A DNA stretch of 64,000 bases, from NCBI RefSeq assembly GCF_003993795.1, contig NZ_RWKV01000008.1, forward strand, positions 1,302,001 through 1,366,000, written 5' to 3'. Every line of letters begins with the position of its first letter. The stretch's first letter is position 1. The position numbers and the translations under genes were made by a program. The stretch is from Aquabacter cavernae. GTDB lineage: Bacteria > Pseudomonadota > Alphaproteobacteria > Rhizobiales > Xanthobacteraceae. Shown here piece after piece: positions 12,837-22,548 of this stretch. The notes below the pieces were generated by a model, which was given only the letters and a program-made list of their open reading frames with translations, did no database searches and was not told the DNA's origin.

Positions 12837-12934
12837 CCCTCCCCCGCAAGCGGGAGAGGGGGCCTGTGGCGCTATATGGAGAGGGACTTCACCATCCCGC
12901 ACGCCGCAAGCCCTCTCCCGCTTGCGGGGGAGGG
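12837..12934. repeat. Intergenic inverted repeat downstream of mutB (copy 1)
   Basis: Arms at 12837-12860 and 12911-12934 are exact reverse complements and identical to the arms in the mutA-mutB spacer. Being just past mutB, this copy could contribute to transcription termination of the propionate operon. Confidence 0.85.
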
Positions 12935-13057
12935 TTGGGAGGGGGCAGAGCGGGGCGCAGGCGAGCATTCTGAGACGACATCTCAATACAAATTCGGAAC
13001 AGGCGTTCTTTCTCTGCCCTACCGAAAACATGCAGGCTCATAACGCGGCCCCCGTCC

Positions 13058-13240
13058 TCAATACAGCCCCGGAATCGGCGCCCGCTTGGGGCCACGGCCA
13101 CGCGGTGGGCCTAAGCGTTCGGCGAGGAAATCCACCACCGCCCGCACGCGCGGCACCGAAGTTCGGCCGCGCAGATAAAGTAGGTAGAAACAGCCGAGTT
13201 CGGGCGGGAGAGCGTGTGCGCCGCGCGGATTGAACAGCAC
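13058..13240 (-). pseudogene. C-terminal remnant of a LysR-type regulator
   Basis: The frame ends FYLLYLRGRTSVPRVRAVVD, FLAERLGPPRGRGPKRAPIP, GLY and a TGA at 13058. About 43 residues match the C-terminus of the intact LysR gene at 13487-14422 with only a few changes. Homology stops near 13191; upstream codons (to 13240) are unrelated and contain no HTH or sensor domain. It is therefore a truncated duplicate, not a functional gene. The purine-skewed differences are mostly synonymous, so decay is recent or the copy has been homogenised. Confidence 0.8.
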
Positions 13241-13263
13241 CTATCCGCCTTCCCCCTCCCCAA

Positions 13264-13361
13264 CCCTCCCCCGCAAGCGGGAGAGGGGGCCTGTCGCGTC
13301 TTATGGAGAGGGGCTTCACCATCCCGCACGCCGCAAGCCCTCTCCCGCTTGCGGGGGAGGG
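13264..13361. repeat. Intergenic inverted repeat (copy 2)
   Basis: Arms at 13264-13287 and 13338-13361, again exact reverse complements and the same sequence as the two preceding copies. It lies downstream of the leftward LysR gene and might serve as its terminator. Confidence 0.85.
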
Positions 13362-13486
13362 TTGGGAGGGGGCAGCAGGGCGCAGGCGAGCGTTCACGAT
13401 CAACGTCTCAATACAAGCCCGCAAGAGGCGAACGTTTTCTCTGCCCTGCCGAAAGAAAACGCCGGTTCCGAACGCAACTCCCATCC

Positions 13487-14422
13487 TCAATACAGCCCCG
13501 GGATCGGCGCCCGCTTCGGGCCACGGCTGCGGGGTGGGCCGAAGCGTTCGGCGAGGAAATCCACCACCGCCCGAACGCGCGGCACCGAGGTTCGGCCGCG
13601 CAGATAGAGCAGGTAGAAACGGTCGTCGTCGGACTGTTCCTGATAATCAGCCAGGAGCGGCACCAGCGTGCCCGCCGCCAGATCCTCCGAAAGATGGAAG
13701 GTGGCGAGCCGCACCACCCCCATCCCCACCAGCGCCAGCGTGCGCAGAAGCTCGCCCTGGTCCGCCCCCACATGGTTGGGGATGTCGATGGTCTTCAGCG
13801 CCCCGTCCTCGTGGAAAGTCCAGGAGTTCCATTGGGTGCGGATGGTGAAGTTGAGGCAGCGATGCCGCAGCAAATCGTCGGGATGCTGCGGAACGCCGTG
13901 CTTTTCCAGATAAGAGGGCGCGGCGGCGATGGTCCAGGGCCGGACCATAAGCGGGCGGCCGATGAGGGAGAGTTCGGTCGGCCGCCCGCTATGGATGGCC
14001 ACATCGATACCCTGGCGAGCGAAGTCGCCCCGCTCGGTGCCCAGCACGAATTCCAGGCGCAGGTCCGGATGCCGGTCCATCAGGTCCGGCAATTGGGGCG
14101 CGATGAGATATTTCGCCGTGGTGAGGGCGGTGTGGATACGCACCGTTCCCGAGACCGGGTCCGCCACCGGGCGCACCGCGCCTTCCGCCGCCTCCATGGC
14201 CGCCACCACGGCCTCGCTCGCCGCGCGGAAGGCCGCCCCTTCCTGCGTGAGGCGAATGGTGCCGTCGATGCGCTCGAACAGCCGTGCATCGAGCCGCGCC
14301 TCCAGGCGGGCGATGAGCTTGCTGACCGTGGACGGCGCCTGGTTCAGCTTGCGCGCGGCGGCGGAGAAGCTGCCCTCCTCCACCACCCGCAGGAACACCG
14401 TCATCTCGCCGAACCGGTCCAT
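13487..14422 (-). CDS. LysR-family transcriptional regulator
   Basis: 311 residues from the ATG at 14422 (MDRFGEMTVFLRVVEEGSFS). The N-terminal winged HTH (residues about 1-60, AAARKLNQAPSTVSKLIARL) is followed by a substrate-binding domain (about 88-295) with the LysR-like FVLGTERGDFARQGIDVAIH segment. It is divergent from the AtuA operon across a 110-bp spacer, so it most likely controls that operon in response to a pathway metabolite. Its C-terminus has been duplicated downstream. The spacer contains TGAATTTTCA, a small palindrome, but no clear T-N11-A box. Confidence 0.9.
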   Translation of the reverse strand: MDRFGEMTVFLRVVEEGSFSAAARKLNQAPSTVSKLIARLEARLDARLFERIDGTIRLTQEGAAFRAASEAVVAAMEAAEGAVRPVADPVSGTVRIHTALTTAKYLIAPQLPDLMDRHPDLRLEFVLGTERGDFARQGIDVAIHSGRPTELSLIGRPLMVRPWTIAAAPSYLEKHGVPQHPDDLLRHRCLNFTIRTQWNSWTFHEDGALKTIDIPNHVGADQGELLRTLALVGMGVVRLATFHLSEDLAAGTLVPLLADYQEQSDDDRFYLLYLRGRTSVPRVRAVVDFLAERFGPPRSRGPKRAPIPGLY

Positions 14423-14532
14423 GCGCGCCCCCTGTGAATTTTCATCATAGGGCCTTTTCCGCCGGCTGCATTGCCCCTGCGCGGCGCGGATGAAGAATGG
14501 AGGAAAGACAAGACGAATGGGATGAACGCCTG

Positions 14533-15888
14533 ATGAGCAAGACATTACGGATCGGCTCCGGATCCGCCTGGTGGGGCGACCGCGTTGAGCCGGCGGCGCT
14601 GAACGCCGCGCGCGGCGACCTCGATTTCCTCTGCTTTGAGACCATGGCGGAAGCGACCATTTCCGCCGCCCAGGTGCGCGCACGCCGCGACCCCAGCTTC
14701 CCCGGCTACGACACCTATCTGGACGACCGCATGCGCGCGGTGCTGCCCGCCTGCATGAAAAGGGGCACGCGCATCGTCTCCAACCAGGGTTGGGTCAATC
14801 CCGACGGCGCGGCGCAGCGCATCGTGGAATTGCTGCGCGAGCTGGGCATCACCGGCGTCAAGGTGGCGGCGGTCAACGGCTCCATCATCACCGACCGGGT
14901 GCTGGAGCTGACCGACACCATCCTGGAGAGCGGCGCCCCCACGGCGACGCTGGGCAACAGCCTCATCTCGGCGGAAGCGTATCTCGGCGCCGAGCCCATC
15001 GTGGAGGCGCTGGACGCAGGCGCCCAGATCGTCGTCACCGGCCGCGTGGCGGACCCGTCCTTGTTCCTCGCGCCCATGATGCACAGCTTCGGCTGGACCG
15101 CGGACCAGTATGAATTGCTGGGCGCGGGCAACGGCATCGGCCATCTCATGGAATGCGGGGCGCAGGTCACGGGCGGCTATTTCTCCGATCCCGGCTTCAA
15201 GGATGTGCCGGAGCCGTGGAATTTCGGCTTCCCCATCGCCGAGGTGGAAGCGGACGGCACGGCCGTCATCACCAAGACGCCGGGCTCCGGCGGGGCGGTG
15301 ACGCTGGCGACCGTGAAGGAGCAGATGCTCTACGAGGTGCACGACCCCGCCAATTATCTCACCCCGGACGTGGTGGTGGACTTCACCACGGCGCGCCTGG
15401 AGCAGGAGGGGCCGGACCGCGTGCGCGTCACCGGCCTCACGGGCAAGCCCCGCACCCCGACCCTGAAGGTCTCCATGGGCTGCACCGAGGGCTTCATCGG
15501 CGAGGACATGTTCTTCTATGCCGGCCCCGGCGCCCTGCGCCGCGCGCAGCTCGCCAAGAAGGTGCTGGAGGAGCGCTTCAAGATCGTGAAGCTGGACGCC
15601 GAGGACATCCGCATCGACTTCCTCGGGCTCAATGCCATCCACGGCGCCGCCACCCCGGCGGATGCACCGGAGCCTTATGAGATCGCGGTGCGCGTCGCCG
15701 CCCGCACCCGCACCCGCGAAGAGGCGGCGAAGGTCGGCCGCGAGGTGGACGGCATGGCGGTCTCCGGCATCGCCCATACCGGCAAGCGCGTGCCCCACCA
15801 GGAGCGTTTCCGCGAGGTGATCGGCGTGTGGTCCACCCTCGCCCCGCGCACCGCCGTTCCCGCCACCGTGCGCTATTTCGAAAGCTGA
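14533..15888 (+). CDS. Acyclic terpene utilisation AtuA-family (DUF1446) protein, main domain
   Basis: 451 residues from the ATG at 14533 (MSKTLRIGSGSAWWGDRVEP); a frame extension to 14497 lacks conservation value. The protein matches the DUF1446/AtuA N-terminal domain: ETMAEATISAAQ, VAAVNGSIITDRVLELTDTI, VVTGRVADPSLFLAPMMHSF, SMGCTEGFIGEDMFFYAGPG. AtuA was named for acyclic terpene degradation in Pseudomonas, where its reaction is undefined; most homologues are in other catabolic operons. Here the protein lacks the C-terminal domain, which is the next gene. No Shine-Dalgarno close to the start is evident. Confidence 0.88.
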   Translation: MSKTLRIGSGSAWWGDRVEPAALNAARGDLDFLCFETMAEATISAAQVRARRDPSFPGYDTYLDDRMRAVLPACMKRGTRIVSNQGWVNPDGAAQRIVELLRELGITGVKVAAVNGSIITDRVLELTDTILESGAPTATLGNSLISAEAYLGAEPIVEALDAGAQIVVTGRVADPSLFLAPMMHSFGWTADQYELLGAGNGIGHLMECGAQVTGGYFSDPGFKDVPEPWNFGFPIAEVEADGTAVITKTPGSGGAVTLATVKEQMLYEVHDPANYLTPDVVVDFTTARLEQEGPDRVRVTGLTGKPRTPTLKVSMGCTEGFIGEDMFFYAGPGALRRAQLAKKVLEERFKIVKLDAEDIRIDFLGLNAIHGAATPADAPEPYEIAVRVAARTRTREEAAKVGREVDGMAVSGIAHTGKRVPHQERFREVIGVWSTLAPRTAVPATVRYFES

Positions 15889-15897
15889 GGCCCGACC

Positions 15898-16257
15898 ATG
15901 ACCAAGACCGTCGCGCTCCAGCACGTCGCCCATGCCCGCTCCGGCGACAAGGGCAACACCTCCAACATCGCCGTGTTCGCCTATGACGCGGCGCTCTACC
16001 CGCTGCTCAAGGACCAGCTCACCGCCGAGCGGTTCAAGACCTTCTATGGCGGCGCCATTACGGGGCCGGTGCTGCGGTACGAGGTGGACAATATCGAGGC
16101 CCTGAACTTCGTCTGCCACGGGGCCCTGGGCGGCGGTGTCTCCCGCAGCCTGTCGCTGGACAATTACGGCAAGGCCCTCTCCTCCGCCGTGCTCGGCTTC
16201 CCCATCGAGGTGCCGGACGACCTTTTCCCCCTGCTGCGCGGCCACCCGGCCGCCTGA
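15898..16257 (+). CDS. AtuA C-terminal-domain protein, small partner
   Basis: 119 residues. Matches the separate C-terminal AtuA domain: HVAHARSGDKGNTSNIAVFA, LNFVCHGALGGGVSRSLSLD and a C-terminal LGFPIEVPDDL. It starts 9 bp after the preceding stop with GAGG overlapping that stop, so it is co-translated with the large partner, implying a two-subunit version of the fused protein. The substrate is unknown. Confidence 0.85.
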   Translation: MTKTVALQHVAHARSGDKGNTSNIAVFAYDAALYPLLKDQLTAERFKTFYGGAITGPVLRYEVDNIEALNFVCHGALGGGVSRSLSLDNYGKALSSAVLGFPIEVPDDLFPLLRGHPAA

Positions 16258-16314
16258 TCTTCCGACGCATGCAACGAACCGGGGCGAAGACCCCGACTGA
16301 AGGATGGAAACGCC

Positions 16315-17310
16315 ATGATACCCAGCGCCCTGCGGGCCCGGCCGTCGCGCCGCGCCCTCCTCGTCCTCGCCGCCTTGTCGCTCGCCCTTCCCACGGCGGG
16401 CGCGCAGGCGGAGACCTATCCCTCCAAGGTCGTGAAGCTGGTGGTCCCCTATCCGGCGGGCGGCACCACGGACATCATCGCCCGTCTCATCGCCACCCAG
16501 CTCAGCGAGAAACTGGGCCAGCCCTTCGTGGTGGACAATCGCGCGGGCGCGAGCGGCGCCATCGGCACCTCGGCGGTCGCGAAATCGGCGCCGGACGGCT
16601 ACACCCTGCTCATGGGCACGGCCAATACCCATGGCATCAATTCCGCGCTCCAGAAGAGCCTGCCCTATGACGCGCTGAAGGATTTCGCCCCCGTCACGGT
16701 GGTGGCGAGCACGCCCAACGTCATCGTGGTCAATCCCAGCGTGCCGGCGCAGAACCTCCAGGAGCTGATCGCGCTGGCGAAGAAGGAGCCGGGCAAGCTC
16801 AATTACGGCTCCACCAGCGCCGGCGGCTCGCCGCACATGAGCGCCGAGCTGCTGAAGATGATGACCGGCATCAACATCGCCCACGTGCCCTATAAGGGCG
16901 CGGCGCCCATGCTCACCGACCTTGTGGGCGGGCACATCCCCATCGGCTTCGATAACCTGCCCTCCGCCATGCCCTTCATCGAGAGCGGCAAGCTGCGCGC
17001 CATCGCGGTGACCACCGCCAAGCGCTGGCCGGGCGCGCCGAACATCCCCACGGTGGCGGAAACCGTGCCGGGCTATGAAGTGTCGGGCTGGTTCGGCATC
17101 CTCGCCCCCGCCGGCACCCCGCCCGCCATTGTGGACCTGCTGCAGAAGACGGTGGCGGAAGCCGTGGCCAAGCCCGAGATGCGCAAGCAGCTGGAAACCG
17201 TGGGCGCCGAGCCCGTGGCCAACACGCCCGCGGCCTTCGCCAAGCAGATCGAGGCGGACGTGGCCCGCTGGAAGACCGTGGCCGAGACCACCGGCGTGAA
17301 GCTGGATTGA
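16315..17310 (+). CDS. Bug/TctC-family periplasmic solute-binding protein
   Basis: 331 residues with a signal peptide (RRALLVLAALSLALPTAGAQA, cleavage near residue 32). The mature part begins ETYPSKVVKLVVPYPAGGTT and has the family's signature loops (VVDNRAGASGAIGTSAVAKS, YKGAAPMLTDLVGGHIPIGF, SGWFGILAPAGTPPAIVDLL). These proteins bind small carboxylates or aromatic acids in the periplasm. The membrane subunits TctA/TctB are not nearby, as is common for Bug proteins. Its place in the AtuA operon suggests it captures the acid that the operon degrades. Confidence 0.93.
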   Translation: MIPSALRARPSRRALLVLAALSLALPTAGAQAETYPSKVVKLVVPYPAGGTTDIIARLIATQLSEKLGQPFVVDNRAGASGAIGTSAVAKSAPDGYTLLMGTANTHGINSALQKSLPYDALKDFAPVTVVASTPNVIVVNPSVPAQNLQELIALAKKEPGKLNYGSTSAGGSPHMSAELLKMMTGINIAHVPYKGAAPMLTDLVGGHIPIGFDNLPSAMPFIESGKLRAIAVTTAKRWPGAPNIPTVAETVPGYEVSGWFGILAPAGTPPAIVDLLQKTVAEAVAKPEMRKQLETVGAEPVANTPAAFAKQIEADVARWKTVAETTGVKLD

Positions 17311-17346
17311 CCGGCGCCATTGCGCGCGGGGGATAAGTCGGGGAAC

Positions 17347-17372
17347 GTCCGTCGAACCTCTGTTCGACGGAC
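17347..17372. promoter_or_regulatory. Perfect 11-bp hairpin just before the MBL-fold gene
   Basis: GTCCGTCGAAC (17347-17357) and GTTCGACGGAC (17362-17372) form an 11-bp stem with a CTCT loop. It ends 9 bp before the ATG at 17382. There is no T-tract, so a classical terminator is unlikely; it may block the ribosome site, mark mRNA processing, or bind a protein. Confidence 0.7.
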
Positions 17373-17381
17373 CCGCCTCGC

Positions 17382-18272
17382 ATGCCTCCCGCCCTCGGTG
17401 CCACCCTGCGCATCCTTCAGCCCGCCCCCCATGTGCTCGCCTTCTATGACGGGCGCGTGCCGGGGGTGCGGCTGCATTCGCCCAAGCCCAACTGGCTGGA
17501 TGACGGCGCCTATGAGGCGGGCATCGCCTCCTATGCGGTGTTCGACGGCGCCGAGGCGCTCATCTACGACACCCATATCTCGCTGACCCACGCCCGCATC
17601 ATCCGCGAGACCCTCGCCGCGCGCGGGGTCACGCGCTTCACGGTGGTGCTGAGCCACTGGCACGACGACCATGTGGCGGGCAACGACGTGTTCGCCGATT
17701 GCGAGATCATCGCGAACCGCCTCACCGCCGACATCCTGGCCGAGAAGCGTGAGGCGCTGGAAGCGGCCGACCCGCCCATTTGCCCGCTCATCCTGCCCAA
17801 CCGCACCTTCGAGGGGGAGATGACGCTCACCGTGGGCACGCTGCCTGTGCGGCTGATCCAGGCGGACATCCATTCCCGCGACGGCACGGTCCTCCTCCTG
17901 CCCGGCGGCCTGCTGCTGGCGGGGGACACGCTGGAAGATCCCGTGACCTATGTGGACGAGCCGGACCGGCTCGCCGTTCATCTGGTGGATCTGGAGCGCA
18001 TGGCGGGCTGGGACATCTCCCGCATCCTGCCCAATCACGGGGCGGAGGAGGTCATCGCGGCGGGCGGCTATGGCCCGGGCCTGATCGCGGCCACCCAGGC
18101 CTATGTGCGCAAGCTGCTGACGGTGCGGGAGGATGCGCAGGCGCGGGGAGAGGATTTGCGGACCTTCGCGGCGGAGGGCTTCGCCTCCGGCACGCTGCGC
18201 TACTTCGCGCCCTATGAAGCCGTGCACCGCATGAATGTGGAAGCGGTGCTGAAGGCCGGCAGACCCAGTTAG
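17382..18272 (+). CDS. Metallo-beta-lactamase-fold hydrolase
   Basis: 296 residues. The zinc motif [12 protein letters not shown] (HxHxDH), a later D in LAGDTLEDP and H in LPNHGAEEV complete the MBL dinuclear site. No signal peptide, so cytoplasmic. It follows the Bug gene by 71 bp with a hairpin between. Such enzymes hydrolyse esters, lactones or thioesters; in this operon it could act on the AtuA pathway intermediate. The start is ambiguous because no SD is seen; the ATG at 17382 is used. Its stop overlaps the convergent rnhB stop by 4 bp. Confidence 0.88.
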   Translation: MPPALGATLRILQPAPHVLAFYDGRVPGVRLHSPKPNWLDDGAYEAGIASYAVFDGAEALIYDTHISLTHARIIRETLAARGVTRFTVVLSHWHDDHVAGNDVFADCEIIANRLTADILAEKREALEAADPPICPLILPNRTFEGEMTLTVGTLPVRLIQADIHSRDGTVLLLPGGLLLAGDTLEDPVTYVDEPDRLAVHLVDLERMAGWDISRILPNHGAEEVIAAGGYGPGLIAATQAYVRKLLTVREDAQARGEDLRTFAAEGFASGTLRYFAPYEAVHRMNVEAVLKAGRPS

Positions 18273-18949
18273 CCCGCCGATCCGCCGAACAGCTTCAGTT
18301 GCTGCTCGCGCACCGGGGCGAAGCTCTGGCGGTGGTGGGGACAGGGGCCGTGGGTGCGCAAGGCCAGGGAATGGGCCGCCGTGCCATAGCCCATATGCCG
18401 CTCGAAGCCATAAGCGGGAAAAGCGGCCCCGAGGCCCGCCATCAGCCGGTCCCGCGTCACCTTCGCGACGATGGAGGCGGCCGCGATGGAGGCGATGAGC
18501 CCGTCGCCGCCGATCACCATCTCCAGCGCGCAGGGCATGGGTGGGGGATCGTTGCCGTCCACGAACACGAAGGCGGGCACCCGCGGCAGGCCGCGCACCG
18601 CGTTCGTCAGCGCCCAGAGGGACGCTTCGCGGATATTGTCCCGGTCGATGCGCGCGGGCGGGGCGAGGCACACCGAGACCTCCGCCGTGGCGCAGATCTG
18701 CGCATAGAGCGCCTCGCGCCGCGCGGCGGTGAGCTTCTTGGAATCATTGAGGCCCTGGGGCACCCGCTCCGGGTCGAGAATCACGGCGGCGGCCACCACG
18801 GGACCGGCCAGCGGCCCGCGCCCCGCCTCGTCCACGCCCGCCACCGGGGTGGTGCCGGCCGCGAGAAGCGCCGCCTCCCGCACAAAGGGAAGGCCCTCGG
18901 CGGGACGACGCCCGCCGCCGCTGCCGCGCTTCATGATGCGTCCCGCCAT
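18269..18949 (-). CDS. rnhB: Ribonuclease HII
   Basis: 226 residues. Removes ribonucleotides from DNA and RNA from hybrids. The RNase HII signature [20 protein letters not shown] carries the first two acidic residues; further blocks [19 protein letters not shown] and [13 protein letters not shown] supply the others. The N-terminal 30 residues ([20 protein letters not shown]) are variable; an internal ATG at 18934 is an alternative start. It follows the VOC gene by 14 bp on the same strand. Confidence 0.94.
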   Translation of the reverse strand: MAGRIMKRGSGGGRRPAEGLPFVREAALLAAGTTPVAGVDEAGRGPLAGPVVAAAVILDPERVPQGLNDSKKLTAARREALYAQICATAEVSVCLAPPARIDRDNIREASLWALTNAVRGLPRVPAFVFVDGNDPPPMPCALEMVIGGDGLIASIAAASIVAKVTRDRLMAGLGAAFPAYGFERHMGYGTAAHSLALRTHGPCPHHRQSFAPVREQQLKLFGGSAG

Positions 18950-18963
18950 GGCGCCGTGCGGCC

Positions 18964-19833
18964 TCAGGAGGGCCGGTCGAAGATGAGCGTCGCGCCCATG
19001 GCGGCGCGGGGCGCCACCACCACCAGGCCCTCGATCTTCTCCTCGATCATGCCCCGCGCCGCGAGGCCCCGGCGCATGTCCACCGCGCCCGGCGAGACGA
19101 ACCGCACGCCCGCGATGCGCAGGTCCGTGCCCGAAGGCGCGGGCACGCCGAAGCGGTCGGAGAACATGGTGCGGGTCATGATGTCGATCTCCCCGCGCGG
19201 GGTGCGGGCGATGTACCAGTCGTCGGTCGCGCGCCGCGCCGTCACCCCGGCCAGGGTGTCGATGAAGCTCACATGGTCCATGGGATGCTCGGCCACCAGA
19301 ACCACGCCCGCCACGCCCGTTGTGCCATTGGCATGGCGCTGGAGATCGGGGGACCAGAAATTCTCCGGCTTGCGCTGGGTGCAGGTGAAGAAGCCCGCAT
19401 TGGGGGCCGCGGGGTCCTGCGCGAAGGCGAGGGAAAAGCCTACCTCCACCTCCTGCCCGTCCGGGCGGCGGGCCATGCGGGAGAAGTCGAACACGTCGAA
19501 GCCGCCGAATCCGGCCGCCGCGAAAGCCGCCGCCTCGGCGGTCGGGTCGCGACCCTCCAGCGCCAGCATGGGCAGGCCCTCGCCGTTGCGGGCGAGGAAG
19601 TCGCGGTTGAAGGCGCCGAACGAGAAATGGCTGCCCGCACCCTCCGGAATGCGCTCCGGCTCCGCCACTTCCAGAAGCTCGATGAAGAAGCCGGGAAGCT
19701 GGACGATGCGGTTATGGGTGCCCCAGGGGTGGTGATTGCGCGGCCCCACCGTGAAGCCGATCAGGTCATAAACCTCTCCGGCCGCATCGAGATCGCGCAC
19801 CAGATGCACAAGGTGATCGAGACCGCGCGGCAT
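18964..19833 (-). CDS. VOC-superfamily (glyoxalase-like) protein
   Basis: 289 residues, likely with two betaalphabetabetabeta modules: [20 protein letters not shown] at the N-terminus and [20 protein letters not shown] from about residue 160. It resembles the glyoxalase-like domain family of about 290 residues. The enzyme class covers dioxygenases, lyases and resistance proteins, so the substrate cannot be named. It is too long and too different to be methylmalonyl-CoA epimerase. It is probably co-transcribed with rnhB. Confidence 0.8.
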   Translation of the reverse strand: MPRGLDHLVHLVRDLDAAGEVYDLIGFTVGPRNHHPWGTHNRIVQLPGFFIELLEVAEPERIPEGAGSHFSFGAFNRDFLARNGEGLPMLALEGRDPTAEAAAFAAAGFGGFDVFDFSRMARRPDGQEVEVGFSLAFAQDPAAPNAGFFTCTQRKPENFWSPDLQRHANGTTGVAGVVLVAEHPMDHVSFIDTLAGVTARRATDDWYIARTPRGEIDIMTRTMFSDRFGVPAPSGTDLRIAGVRFVSPGAVDMRRGLAARGMIEEKIEGLVVVAPRAAMGATLIFDRPS

Positions 19834-19934
19834 GGGCTGCTCCCTGATTCATCGCTGGCTTTGTGGCACGCGCGGTGAAAGGGGGGCAAGTCGCGCGGCC
19901 GCCGATGCTGCCCCGGCGCCCACGACGCTTTCAA

Positions 19935-19959
19935 GACCACGCCCGCGAGGGGCGTGGTC
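19935..19959 (-). terminator. Hairpin downstream of pyrG
   Basis: GACCACGCCC (19935-19944) and GGGCGTGGTC (19950-19959) make a perfect 10-bp stem with a 5-nt loop, 17 bp past the pyrG stop on the minus strand. Only a short TCTT follows, so termination may be partial. The rest of 19834-19976 holds nothing else I can support. Confidence 0.65.
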
Positions 19960-19976
19960 CTAGATCGCACTCTGGA

Positions 19977-21611
<1,635 letters not shown>

Positions 21612-21712
21612 TCACTCTAATCCGTGCAAACGCGATTCGGCGAGAACGAAGCGCAGGAACGCCTCGTTTTCGCCTGTGGAAACCTGACGCGGCGGATAAC
21701 CGCCGCGTCTGA

Positions 21713-22243
21713 TCACTGGGGCTGAGGAGCCGGGGTGGCCGGAGCGGGCGCCGAAGGCGCGCTCTGCGGCGCGGGCGCCTGGGATTCGGGAGCCGGGGTC
21801 GCAGGAGCCTGCGGCGCGGGCACCGGAGCAGACGACGCGGGAGCGGCCGGCGCCGGGGCCGGAGCGGCCGGCACCTGGGGCACCGGCACCTGCGAGGCGG
21901 GAGCCTGGGGCGCGGGCGCCTGCGGACGGATCTGGTCGAGAATGCTGCCGCCGGTGGGCACCGAGGGGCCGGACGGCGCGCCGGGCTGGTTCAGCAGCGC
22001 GGGGGGCGTGCGGCCCCAGCCGGCCATGACGGTCAGCGTGAGACTGGTGACGAAGAAGATGGCCGCGAGAACGGCCGTCGCGCGGGTCAGCACGTTGGCG
22101 GTGCCGCGAGCGGTGAAGAAGCCGCCGCTGCTGCCTCCCCCGCCGCCGATGCCGAGCCCACCGCCCTCAGAGCGCTGGATGAGCACGACGCCAATAAGGG
22201 CAAGCACCACCATCAGGTGAATGACGATCACGACTGTCTGCAT
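21713..22243 (-). CDS. secG: Preprotein translocase subunit SecG with Pro/Ala-rich tail
   Basis: 176 residues from the ATG at 22243 (MQTVVIVIHLMVVLALIGVV); an ATG at 22252 is possible. Two membrane segments (about 3-23 and 55-77) flank the conserved LIQRSEGGGLGIGGGGGSSG loop. SecG assists SecYE in protein export. The C-terminal 80 residues are a low-complexity PAPQAPA extension, common in Rhizobiales SecG but long here. It lies 107 bp upstream of pyrG on the same strand. Confidence 0.93.
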   Translation of the reverse strand: MQTVVIVIHLMVVLALIGVVLIQRSEGGGLGIGGGGGSSGGFFTARGTANVLTRATAVLAAIFFVTSLTLTVMAGWGRTPPALLNQPGAPSGPSVPTGGSILDQIRPQAPAPQAPASQVPVPQVPAAPAPAPAAPASSAPVPAPQAPATPAPESQAPAPQSAPSAPAPATPAPQPQ

Positions 22244-22505
22244 GGATTCCATCGTCCACGCGCCGCATGGGGCGCGCACCAAAGCAATTCGGGCGCGTTC
22301 GTACACGATCGGCCGCGCGATTGAAAGGGCGGCGCCCCTGCATGGGACGCCGCACAGAAATGCGAAAGGGCGGGGGATGGTGCAGACGCGGCTCTCGCGG
22401 GCCCTCGTCCGGGCTGCAGTCCCGCACGTCTTTCCCCTCCCCTCCCCTCCCTGGCGAGCGGGAAAGGGAGGAACGCCCCGCATGGGGAACGCCGCGCGAT
22501 TCTAT

Positions 22506-22535
22506 GCGCCGCGCGCCCCGTGGGGCGCGCGGCGC
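22506..22535 (-). terminator. Very stable GC hairpin downstream of hppA
   Basis: GCGCCGCGCGCCCC (22506-22519) pairs with GGGGCGCGCGGCGC (22522-22535). It starts 13 bp past the hppA stop on the minus strand. No T-tract follows. The surrounding spacer 22253-22548 shows no ORF or RNA gene that I can support, only GC-rich short repeats around GGGAAAGGGAGG. Confidence 0.6.
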
Positions 22536-22548
22536 AAGCCCCCTCCCC

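Larger units (their letters stand above)
12823..13620. repeat. Tandem duplication of about 370 bp (two diverged copies)
   Basis: Copy 1 (12823-13191) and copy 2 (13250-13620) are aligned with an offset of 427-429 bp and small indels. Each contains, in order, the inverted repeat pair, a CTCTGCCCT-containing stretch, and the 3' end of a LysR gene on the minus strand. In copy 2 the LysR gene continues; in copy 1 it is cut off. The 12705-13057 stretch otherwise holds no gene that I can support. Confidence 0.85.

Noticed and set aside
18964-19833. VOC protein as methylmalonyl-CoA epimerase to complete the propionate pathway
   Set aside because: It is about 290 residues instead of about 135 and lacks the epimerase sequence pattern; the same applies to the gene at 60216-60995.
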